A stretch of 21,504 nt of DNA. Origin: Davidsoniella eucalypti. Its lineage: Eukaryota; Ascomycota; Sordariomycetes; Microascales; Ceratocystidaceae. Under the pieces are notes generated by a model that saw nothing but the letters and a program-made list of their open reading frames with translations, ran no database searches and was not told the DNA's origin. The translations under genes were made by a program, and so were the position numbers. The stretch covers positions 1-21,504 of the forward strand of contig RMBW01000241.1 of the NCBI GenBank assembly GCA_004009845.1, written 5' to 3'. This document shows, piece after piece, positions 9,240 to 17,534 of this stretch (position 1 is its first letter; every line of letters starts with the position of its first letter).

Positions 9240-12200
9240 GCTGAAGTCCTATAACTTCTAGGTGCCAAAAAGAGGTGTACTATGTAGTTGCCATGCTGCT
9301 GCTAGCAGACTAGAGCGGCAAAAGTAGGCAACATAATCACAGATTAACACGGGCTTCTTTCTTGTCAGCTGAAGTCAAGACTTGTGCTATCAGCTGTATG
9401 CGTGTATGTAACGAAGCTTCAACAACGGCAAAATGTGTCAAAGATGCTGCATATTCCTAGAGGGGCAATTTCAAGCATTGGCATCAGTGCTTCTGCTTCT
9501 GCTTCTTGCTCCTGTTTTGCTACTCGTACCTTTTGCTTCTGATTCTCTCCGACCTCTACTACTCTTGACCAATGTTAAACCTGTCCTTGCTTTGTTTATA
9601 TCTTTTATATATATATATAAAAAAAATTATAGGGATTAGGTCCGACTAACCAATTAGCGACACTAAATTAACTCTTGTGCACAAGTGATTTTGCGGGGCC
9701 TGTCATCACAATCGAGGACAAAGTTTTATAGTAGTAAATTTATTGTATGATGTGTTTGTGTAGGCGTATAATTATGACACCCGTTTCCACTCTGTCGTTA
9801 CTTTAGCATGCCACACAATCAACCTCCAATTATAGTGCTAAGCTAGCGGCTCAACTAGGCCTAGCACAGCTTATCTCGTCTTCATAGTCGCTGAGCCGGC
9901 CAAATATAACTGTACATTCTTGACTACAAATATGATTACCAAAGTCGGGAAATCCATGCAAGCAAACAAGCCCATAAAATTGCCCCACCACGCATCTGGC
10001 AAAAAATTAAAAAATTAAAAAAAGACAGCTTTGGGTTTACAATGGCTAAATCCGTTCACGTATTTGTGGTGAATTTTCTGGGCTATTAAAGAAGATATCC
10101 CAAAGCAGCCTGAAAACTACGTATGCGATATTTCTCTCTTTTCGACATTGAATTTTATCGCCTCGATTACATGCCACATACGGTTATAATACCACAGATT
10201 TTATCTTAGCCTGGCTTTTCTTTCTCTTTGTCTTGGCTGTCCCACATGTTCGCTGCAGATCAAATCCAGGTTGCATCCTTGTTCAATTCTGTGGGTTAAC
10301 TAGAGTTGCCCTGCAGTATAGAATATAGCACTCGTTATTTCTATGACGGCATATGATTGCGAGAACAGCGACACATATTTGGTTGTAGTTTTCCCTTATC
10401 CTTGATATTCTTTGATGCAAGATTTTACCAAAGACACAAGGATTCATAGGGTGAATTGAACTTGTCTTCCTTTTCTCGTCCCTTTCTCTCACCCCAGATT
10501 TTGGTAAAACAAACTTCAAGGCAAACGAACTTCTTCTATCTTGCTTACTCACAAAACGTCAACAAAACGTCACTCAATCAGTCCGGTCAGGATGGCGTCT
10601 TTCTGATAGCTCAAACCAGAGCTTATTGTGTTACATCTATTTCTAGAAAAGAATCTCAAATCTCAAGGCTGATGTTGCAATACTAGTAATCAAGCGTGTA
10701 AAAAGATCACCATAATCCCGTAGTTTATTGTGGTCAATTTTACAAAGTAACCAGTGAGTTATGACAAGAACGTATTCCAACAAAATCACTCCTTTGTTCT
10801 ATCTAACCCTAAACATACATGTAGGGCACATCTACCATACTAAGGCTTATCTTGCATTCATTGTTTTATGCATAGTGAATTATGTACAGAAAAGTTGCAT
10901 ATAGATACAATACATTGTTCTATTACTTAGCTTTCGATCTTATGTGACTTACAATCTTGTTACTAGAAGTCACTAATCATTCTACTAGTTACTAGTTTTA
11001 CAGAAGTAAATGTGAAACTTTACCTATATATGGAAATCTTTCTGTCATATTTCAACTTATACCACATCCCCTTCTCCATTTTTCTACATGCTTTTCTTCT
11101 AGAATTACTACAAACAGATATCTCTATACCCAATGAAGTCTTGTTAATACAAGCTATAATTGTAGTTGAATTGTTAAACAACCTTCAAGTTATTAGTAAA
11201 ATCTAGTGACTTCATTTCCATTAAATGCTCATTTCAATCTACACAAGTTCAGATCTACTTTACGACGGTATATGAATTTACACTCCCAAGTTCTCATTAT
11301 AATTTAATTAGCCCCTAGCATACACTGTTTATATCTTACACAAAAGCAATTTCTGTTAACCAGTAAACGTTTTCCTTGTTTTGAGTTTTTAATCATTTGT
11401 TTGTATTTCCACATCTCAATAACCCATCTAACCCTTACTCCGATCTCGCTTATCGAATCACCACTCTCATCTAGTTGCTAATATGACTACTGAATTAAAA
11501 TATAATTCTACTACCTTCATTTTTTATAATTAAATAACAGACTTGTTCTTCATTTAAAAACTTCCATCTTGTTTACTATTAATACTATTCACCTGTATTA
11601 TACATTAGCTGTATTGTTTTATTTCGCCTTGTACTATTGTTACGTATGTGATGTCTTTGTTAATATGAATCATCATGAATTTACAATTCACTGGATATTT
11701 CATTCCGTTAAAGCCATTCATGCTTAATAGTGATAGTGTAGCGAACATATACTTAATCATGTATTCATTCACCCACTTAGCCCTGTGTATATTTCTTATT
11801 GTGTTTTTACTTGAATCTTCATCTACTATGCCATGAACCTAAAACCAAATATATCATTGTCTTATGCTAAAGCTATTCCTTGATTCATCAACTCCACCAG
11901 CTTCACTAATATACCCTTTGTCATTGTATCTCTAACAGCCACTAGCTTTCTCAGCACTTGAATATGTACTAAACATACTAATTATTCCATGTAAATGACA
12001 TCGTGAATCTCGATGATCTCCAACCACAGTGATACAATTGGAATATCTTTACATTCAGTTGAAATCTACCAGCACTAATGAGTTTACCTCTTGACTTATG
12101 ATAATAATATAGCCTTTATTCAAATATTAACAACTTGTAGTACATCTGCATAGCTCTATAGCTCCATAAGATTAATGAATTAAAAATAAAATAAAAACTT

Positions 12201-12780
12201 GTAGTACAAACACAGATTTGGCAACCCTTATAGCCGCTGATATGCCGTCACATGACGAGTCACTTGAGATGGATAATGACACCAAGGACAGGTTGCTGCC
12301 TATGCATTCTAGTCATAATCATATTGCAAGACTCTCTGCATATCTCATTCATCACTTCAATAGAAGTATATATCATACATAAATAGTGCTTTATCTATTA
12401 ACATAGTTTACTGATTGTTGTAGTTGATGCTAGCCTAGCAGAACTTGGGCTAATTTATGTGATACCGGCGATACTTTTCTCATGTTCTTTTGAGTAATTG
12501 CGCGTCTTTTTTCTCTTTCTTTTACTACGGCTATTCTATTTTAGTTGCTTGTATCTATCTGCAGATGGAAGCTGCCCATTTGGGAGCTGGCTATACAGAA
12601 TAAATATTCGGCCTGCAGTTTTGTCTTCCCAAACACCAAAATTCTTCCTATTTTGTTTTGAATGTGATTCCAACGGAATCCAGCATCGCCGTTTTATTTT
12701 TAATTTCTATCGTACTATCTTCCACAAAGAATACCAAAGCACACTTTGGGCTGCAGAATCTACTTAGTAATGAGAGTTCA
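9240..12780. other. Geneless region, mostly AT-rich
   Basis: No protein family is recognisable on either strand. A plus-strand frame at 9433-9639 is leucine-rich because of a CTTCTG-type run, which is a compositional effect. A TA-repeat and A-run lie at about 9606-9628. From about 10,700 to 12,500 the sequence is strongly AT-rich with many TpA steps and stops in all frames, typical of an AT isochore or of old mutated repeats. The frame at 12498-12767 has no recognisable motif. I see no tRNA. Confidence 0.6.
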
Positions 12781-12781
12781 A

Positions 12782-13150
12782 AGTAATGGCTCTTCATTGC
12801 CGCCGGGCAAGCAGACAATGGAAGCCGAAGCTGTCGCTGCCGCCATCAATGGCTTTGCAAATGTCCGCCAGCAGGCTGATTTACAACGGGATGTTACCTC
12901 AGAAACACAAAAATGACATTTACGAGCAAAATATCAAGCACGAGGAGGACCGCATTGAGAATTTGAAGTTGAAAGTTGTTAAGACTTGAGAGAACCAAAA
13001 GGCACTTTTGGCAGAATACGACAAAAAGAGCGACAATCCTTTGTTTCGTGTACAGGTGGCCGGTCCACAAAAGTCAAGAAGAGCGAGTCCGAGATGCTAC
13101 CGGCCGTTGACACAGAGGGACCCGGTCGTCTTTCGGCGGTTCCTTTATAA
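12782..13150 (+). pseudogene. Unidentified coiled-coil-like coding remnant
   Basis: I do not recognise the family. Three frames in succession have coding-like composition and join smoothly. From 12782 one frame reads SNGSSLPPGKQTMEAEAVAA, then INGFANVRQQADLQRDV, ending in a stop just after TSETQK. The next frame (that of 12786) continues QKHKNDIYEQNIKHEEDRIE and NLKLKVVKT, a TGA at 12987-12989, then ENQKALLAEYDKKSDNPLF and RVQVAGPQKS. Near 13075 a third frame takes over (KKSESEMLPAVDTEGPGRLS) and ends at TAA, 13148-13150. The charged, heptad-like middle suggests a coiled coil. Two frameshifts and one stop make it a pseudogene or fragment, and no start or promoter can be assigned. It ends 24 bp before the 5S rRNA gene. 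Confidence 0.5.
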
Positions 13151-13174
13151 TGCCTTCTAAACCCCAAATTCTCA

Positions 13175-13293
13175 ACATACGACCACAGCTGATAGAAAGC
13201 ACGGGATCCCGTCCGCTCTCCCCTAGTTAAACTATCAAGCGCTCGATCAGTACTACGGTGGGTGACCACGTGGGAATACCGGGTGTTGTATGT
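13175..13293 (+). rRNA. 5S ribosomal RNA
   Basis: The 119-nt sequence has the ascomycete 5S hallmarks: it opens ACATACGACC, contains GGGATCCCGTCCGCTCTCCC, then AGTACTACGGTGGGTGACCA, and closes GTGTTGTATGT. The ends pair (ACATAC with GTATGT) to form helix I. GCTGATAG near 13187-13194 pairs with CTATCAAGC near 13236-13244, with one bulge, as helix II. A T5 run at 13295-13299 follows directly, as expected for an RNA polymerase III terminator. Dispersed single 5S genes are normal in Pezizomycotina. Helix II differs in sequence from the copies I know but keeps its pairing, so the gene looks functional. Confidence 0.93.
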
Positions 13294-13294
13294 C

Positions 13295-13299
13295 TTTTT
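13295..13299 (+). terminator. Pol III T-run after 5S rRNA
   Basis: Five T residues one base after the 5S 3' end, the usual RNA polymerase III termination signal. Confidence 0.7.
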
Positions 13300-14184
13300 G
13301 GTCTTTGTGCATCTTTTTTGCTGTAGTTTTCCCTAATTCTTACGTCATATCCATGGCTGCATACAACCTCCGTACTTTGAGTTCACGGTACCTCCCCCTC
13401 ATCTAAAGATGAACTTTTCCACTTCGTCGTGCATTTCTAAGAGCGATCAGCACTTGTTCCCAATGTTGCTGTTCATTCTCGCTTTTTTCAACCTTTGTCA
13501 TTTTTTATGCACTATGCATTGTATGGAGAATTACCGTCAATATGTTATTTTTAAACCCAACTCTTCAATCTTATCTTCAATCAGGATGTTCTTATACATC
13601 GCCTTGAGTGTTTATTGTGATAGTACTTGATATATTTGCTACTAACATTTTCTACATCTTGCCGTATCTGACTAATACAGATTCTTGTACATTAACCTTA
13701 ATGCTTCAGAGTATGTAGACCTGCCCTTGATGTACTTGCACTTATAACTTGCCTTTTCTATTGCGTTTGGCCCAGTACATTTATCCCAGTGCTATTTAAG
13801 TCCAAATACTAGTAGTATTGATGTGGTTCTTTTAAAGTACAGTTCATAAATTATGTACTCCTTCAGGGAAAAGAAACATAAAGGGCAAGCTAGTTAATTT
13901 CCACTCCCTGGCTAGTACTCATCTTTGTGAAACACTTCAAAGTTGTACCCAATTCTGAATAAAAATTTGAGACGATCTAAGGAGGGACGAGGCCAACAAT
14001 CTTAGAAAGGAGAGATTAGATTGTGGCCGATGGAGAGAAGGACTATTATCTGTTGGAATAACGGCGGGAAGACGTCCCTATTTATAACCGTTTTGCATAG
14101 GCTTAGATCAAGCTTAGCCAAACCAACCAGGGCCTTAGACCCTTACAAAATTACTACTTCTCCTGACTATACGAGTCATATTTC
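13300..14184. other. Geneless region between 5S gene and PLC-like pseudogene
   Basis: No recognisable protein. The frame at 13409-13630 is AT-rich with no motif. A hairpin-forming sequence lies at 13991-14028. The sequence from 14051 (TGTTGGAATAACGG, with a TATTTATAA box) resembles an LTR start, but no matching end or target duplication was found. Confidence 0.55.
13991..14028. repeat. Imperfect inverted repeat (hairpin)
   Basis: GGCCAACAATCT at 13991-14002 pairs with AGATTGTGGCC at 14018-14028, leaving one bulged base and a 15-nt purine-rich loop. Its role is unknown. Confidence 0.6.
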
Positions 14185-14670
14185 ATGTATTCTGGAATGA
14201 CCACCACTATCAATGCATCAAACTACTCTGGGACCGTCAACTTCACCGGCTCTCTAGAGAGCAGCATCGCCATGGCAGGCAATGCCACGGCCACTGGCAC
14301 TGGTGCCACGCCTACCAACACTCAGCCATGCAATAACTACATCGAGCTGTGTACCAAAAAGTGTCAGATTCCTCCAGCCACAGATGCAGTGGACGCGCGC
14401 GATGCCGACACGGGCGGTGATCATGAGCCGCATTTCTGTCATACTAGCTACGATATTTTAGATGCCGGTCCCATCAGCGATTGGCTTAGTGAAGTGCGTG
14501 CTTTGGTTGAGGCTCACCCATCGATGTGGTGGCAACTACTCGTCACTAGAGCTCTTCGCTAGTTATATCGAGGCGTCGGTTATTACGCGCTATGCCTACT
14601 TTCCCCCATTGTCCCCTATGAAGCGCAACGACTGGCCAATGCTCAGCGAAATGATCGTGTCGGGTAAGCG

Positions 14671-14675
14671 GGTAG
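14671..14675. repeat. Target-site duplication, left copy (GGTAG)
   Basis: Five-base copy of host sequence directly before the LTR, identical to 15116-15120 after it. Confidence 0.8.
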
Positions 14676-15115
14676 TGTAATGGACGGGCAGGCAGGAGTT
14701 CAAAGGGGAAACAAGTGACCACTAGGCGGATAATCACGCGAGGATGTTTTTGTGTATTTTCAGAATATCAGGAATAAATAATAGATTAAGTAAGTAAAAA
14801 TATAATAAGATCAGGACAAGAACAGGAACAAGAAGAGGAGGTTGCACCAAGGGATCAGGTACACAGAGAGTTGTAAGCTTGGAGGGGAAAGGAAAGAAGA
14901 GAACAGGAAAGGAAGAAACAAGCAAGATATTTATGTTAAACCGAGAGAGGAAGAAAACAGAAGGATCTAGTCTACGGACAGAAGTGGCAATGCTGTGTTG
15001 GCTGTGTATCAAGTCTAGCCTCAATGCAGGAATTGTTGCCACCGGAATCGAAAGGTGAGGCTGTGTATCAAGTCTAAGTCTCATGCGGAGGGTCTACGAG
15101 TGTTATTTCATAACA
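14676..15115. mobile_element. Solo LTR inserted in the PLC-like gene
   Basis: The 440-bp insert starts TGTAATGG and ends TTTCATAACA, so it has the TG..CA (TGT..ACA) termini of an LTR, and is flanked by the 5-bp direct repeat GGTAG (14671-14675 and 15116-15120). Omitting the insert and one GGTAG gives an uninterrupted family motif (KRV|VLFLDY), which proves insertion into an exon. No internal retroelement sequence remains, so it is a solo LTR left by recombination or excision of the internal part. The size and 5-bp duplication fit a Ty3/gypsy or Ty1/copia element; the clade cannot be decided here. A 445-nt intron between the same points was considered, but its GTAGTG donor is poor. Confidence 0.85.
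15000..15076. repeat. 18-bp direct repeat within the LTR
   Basis: GGCTGTGTATCAAGTCTA occurs at 15000-15017 and again at 15059-15076. Similarity is weaker just beyond (CCTCAATGC against TCTCATGCG). This suggests a 59-bp tandem duplication inside the LTR that has since diverged. Confidence 0.75.
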
Positions 15116-15120
15116 GGTAG
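15116..15120. repeat. Target-site duplication, right copy (GGTAG)
   Basis: Five-base copy of host sequence directly after the LTR, identical to 14671-14675. The interrupted coding frame resumes here. Confidence 0.8.
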
Positions 15121-15643
15121 TCCTTTTTCTCGACTACGAGGCCGACCAGAGCAAGTACCCGTGGTTACTACACCAGTTCTCATAGAAACCCCATTCGACC
15201 CCGAGAGCCAGACCTTCCCTTGCACAGTCGACCGCCCACCCAACCTGTCTGAGGAAGACGTTAAGGATCGCTTGTATTTGATGAATCACTACCTCAACAT
15301 CCAGTATACTCTCTTTGGCACCAGTGTACTGGTCCCTGTCGTGTCGCTACTAAACACCACCAACGACTGGCAGGGCAACGGCAGTCTAGGTCAAGCCGGA
15401 CAAGACTGCCAGAGCCAGTGGGGTATCAACCCCAAGGTCCTGAACGTAGACTTTTACAATATTGCTGGCGAGTATAACCCTCGTGCTGTGTTCAAAGCAG
15501 TGGTGCTACTGAACAATGTCACGTATAATAGAACGTGTTGTGGTATTGTTCCAAATGCAGCTCTCCGTAGTATCTCTGGTCTTGGTGTATCCGCAAGCCT
15601 TGTGGTTGTGACAACGTTGGCCATGGTTGCTGGATTAATCTAG

Positions 15644-15939
15644 AGATAGATTCCATTGTTTTTTTTTTCTTTTTTTTTCTTGGCGGTATTGTCCTCATAT
15701 ATCCTCTATTTGATTTGTGTGTCTTTAACAGTCGGCATCAATGACAGATGTGGGAAATAGAACTATTAGCATATTTTTTTTGCTTGTGATTTGTTTGCAT
15801 TCCTTGTCTAATCTATAGTATATACTTCAATCATAGTCCAACTTTACCGTCAGATTGTAGGGTTACATACCCTAGTCAATGGAAGCTCTGTGATAGGGTT
15901 TATAACCCATGTATGTTTATTCTCTTGGTGCATGTACTC
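15644..15939. other. Spacer between PLC-like pseudogene and LINE
   Basis: Just past the pseudogene stop is a T-rich tract (about 15658-15680, two T runs separated by C). Two short inverted repeats (TAGGGT..ACCCTA near 15859-15876 and GGGTT..AACCC near 15896-15908) lie close to the presumed left end of the LINE. No gene is visible. The exact 5' boundary of the LINE cannot be fixed from one copy. Confidence 0.5.
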
Positions 15940-16046
15940 CTGATAGTGACCAAAAAACAACATTTTTTTGCGAAAAATACTGCTATATTTTTCCAAATAA
16001 CTTCTACTTTTACAAAAAGTACAATCCCGATATCTCCCTTTACAAA

Positions 16047-17534
16047 ATGCTCCTTGCGGGCTGTGAAGGCGCGCTGGCCGCCCTCAACAAGCGGATGCTG
16101 GCCGCCAAAACGATCGCGCTACTCCTAGAAGACGCGTTGCAGCAGATAAATTCGCGCAAAAACTCGGAAACTGAGACCGAGTTTTGCAATCTGCTTTTCA
16201 AGGCTGTATCTGATACAGCTGAGAACAAGGTCACGGAGTTCATTTACAACTCCAACACACCTGCCCCTTTGTCGACCGACAGGCCGACATTCCCACCCAA
16301 TGACGCCCCTCAAAAGGCCCCTCCGAAGGCAGACCCGCCTACGACACCCTCAAGCGTCCCTACCTCCCCCCCGAAGGTAGCCCGGCCCGTTCAGCCTCCT
16401 CGCCCGAAGAGGACGGACAAAGCTGATCCTGCGCCCACTCTGGAGAGAAAGAGAGCGCCAGAAGGCGAGCACCCTGCCGCCCCTAACCCGAAGTCCCCCC
16501 CGACCTCATACGCTGCCGCTCTGGCATCCTCAGACGGTAGCACCAACAAAATGATCGACCTGCGGGCCAAAAAGCCCACAGCACAGAAAACCAAGCCAGG
16601 TAACTCGTCTTCTGGCCCCTTCAGAATCTTCCTTCGTCTGCCGGCGAACTCCCCCCAGAGACTCTGGGGCGCCGCGGAAACCAAAAACCTGTTGGTCAGA
16701 CACCTAGATGTCTGTGCGAGCGATATAAAGCTCGTCAAACAAGTAAACTCTGGCTTCTCCCTGTCCTTCGACAACAAGACCGCAATGACTGCGGCTCTGC
16801 TAAAGATGGACAAAGTAGCAACTGTCTTCAGCGGGTGCACAGTTGATACCGCAGCAAGGTGGTACACCTACGTGGTAAACCGGGTTCCCAAGAACATTAG
16901 GAACATTGTCGGTCAGGTCAGCCTGGTGACTCTTTCGACGATCCAGGAAGAGATCGAAAGCCAGTTAGGTGTGAAGGCCACTCGCGTGGCCCTGTCCCGA
17001 CACAACTGCGACACGACAACAACTCTCTCGGTGGTTTTCTCACTAGAGAGACCACTGAAATCCTACCTGAAACTCTTCGGGTCCAGTGCTCCGGCGGCCA
17101 AAGCCAGGCACCATGAACAAGTCCACCAGTGCGACGCCTGCTTCGGGTTCCACCGAACAGAAGGTTGCCCGAGAAAGGAATTATGCCCTAACTGCGGTCA
17201 GCGGCAGCACACAACCCCCTGCCCAAGGCCAATTACCTGCGTAAACTGCCTTGGCCCACATATCTCAAAGGACCTAAGCTGTCCGGTCCGCCCTTCTGTC
17301 AAGAATGGCACTGTACGCTTTCTCCCGACTGAGACTGTGAAGAAGATCCGGGCCAACTTCACTCAAAAACCGGCGCCCGCCTCCCCCGGGCCCACATCCG
17401 AACCAATGACCATGGACGCAGATGAGTCCACCACCAATGACGCCGCTCCTACATCCCCCCGGGAGGTAGCCATGGAAACGACATGCGACGCCAACGCCAA
17501 CACCACCATCCCTCCCACTGTATCTGAATGTTAG
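16047..17534 (+). CDS. LINE ORF1, gag-like RNA-binding protein
   Basis: An open frame of 495 codons from the ATG at 16047. The same frame is open back to an ATG at 15909, but those 46 codons are AT-rich and unlike gag, so 16047 (AAAATG, then LLAGCEGALAAL) is preferred. Layout: helical N-terminus to about residue 70; Pro/Ser/Lys-rich disordered region about 70-185; conserved gag-like core about 190-355 (GPFRIFLRLPANSPQRLW, ARWYTYVVNRVPKNIR); three zinc knuckles about 360-420 (CDACFGFHRTEGC, CPNCGQRQHTTPC, CVNCLGPHISKDLSC); an acidic Thr/Pro tail. The protein would coat LINE RNA and act as a nucleic-acid chaperone in the ribonucleoprotein. It has no visible lesion, unlike ORF2, and its stop codon overlaps the ORF2 start. 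Confidence 0.9.
   Translation: MLLAGCEGALAALNKRMLAAKTIALLLEDALQQINSRKNSETETEFCNLLFKAVSDTAENKVTEFIYNSNTPAPLSTDRPTFPPNDAPQKAPPKADPPTTPSSVPTSPPKVARPVQPPRPKRTDKADPAPTLERKRAPEGEHPAAPNPKSPPTSYAAALASSDGSTNKMIDLRAKKPTAQKTKPGNSSSGPFRIFLRLPANSPQRLWGAAETKNLLVRHLDVCASDIKLVKQVNSGFSLSFDNKTAMTAALLKMDKVATVFSGCTVDTAARWYTYVVNRVPKNIRNIVGQVSLVTLSTIQEEIESQLGVKATRVALSRHNCDTTTTLSVVFSLERPLKSYLKLFGSSAPAAKARHHEQVHQCDACFGFHRTEGCPRKELCPNCGQRQHTTPCPRPITCVNCLGPHISKDLSCPVRPSVKNGTVRFLPTETVKKIRANFTQKPAPASPGPTSEPMTMDADESTTNDAAPTSPREVAMETTCDANANTTIPPTVSEC

Larger units (their letters stand above)
14185..15643 (+). pseudogene. PLC-like phosphodiesterase (GPI-anchored, TIM-barrel family), broken
   Basis: Family match to fungal secreted PLC-like phosphodiesterases with a TIM-barrel. 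The 5' part (14185 onward) gives a Ser/Thr-rich stretch ending NATATGTGATPTNTQPCNNY and IELCTKK. Then, in another frame, VRFLQPQMQW; then EPHFCHTSYDILDAGPISDW; then, after frameshifts near 14521 and 14545, ASYIEASVITRYAYFPP and DWPMLSEMIVSGKR. After the LTR come LFLDYEADQSKYPWLLHQFS, a frameshift near 15181, and a long good frame from 15185 (ETPFDPESQTFPCTVDRPP, RLYLMNHYLN, NVDFYN, NNVTYNRTCCG). It ends in a hydrophobic tail typical of a GPI-anchor signal, with the stop at 15641-15643. About 30 residues that normally hold the catalytic His segment are missing after CTKK, and no N-terminal signal peptide is visible. Function is lost several times over. Confidence 0.87.

Noticed and set aside
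9433..9639. Leucine-rich 68-aa plus-strand frame
   Set aside because: Its hydrophobicity comes from a CTTCTG-type simple repeat. There is no family match and no promoter evidence.
12979..13269. 96-aa minus-strand frame over the 5S gene
   Set aside because: It is antisense to the 5S rRNA and the adjacent coding remnant and has no motif.
14051..14152. Possible LTR from TGTTGGAATAACGG to CCTTACA
   Set aside because: The ends are not good inverted termini, and no 5-bp target duplication flanks it.
14734..15084. 116-aa minus-strand frame inside the LTR
   Set aside because: It is the complement of a purine-rich tract, has low-complexity Leu/Pro/Phe content, and lies within the solo LTR.
14672..15116. 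Interpretation of this stretch as a 445-nt intron of the PLC-like gene
   Set aside because: The donor GTAGTG is weak and the length is unusual for fungi, while LTR termini plus a 5-bp target duplication explain all of it better.
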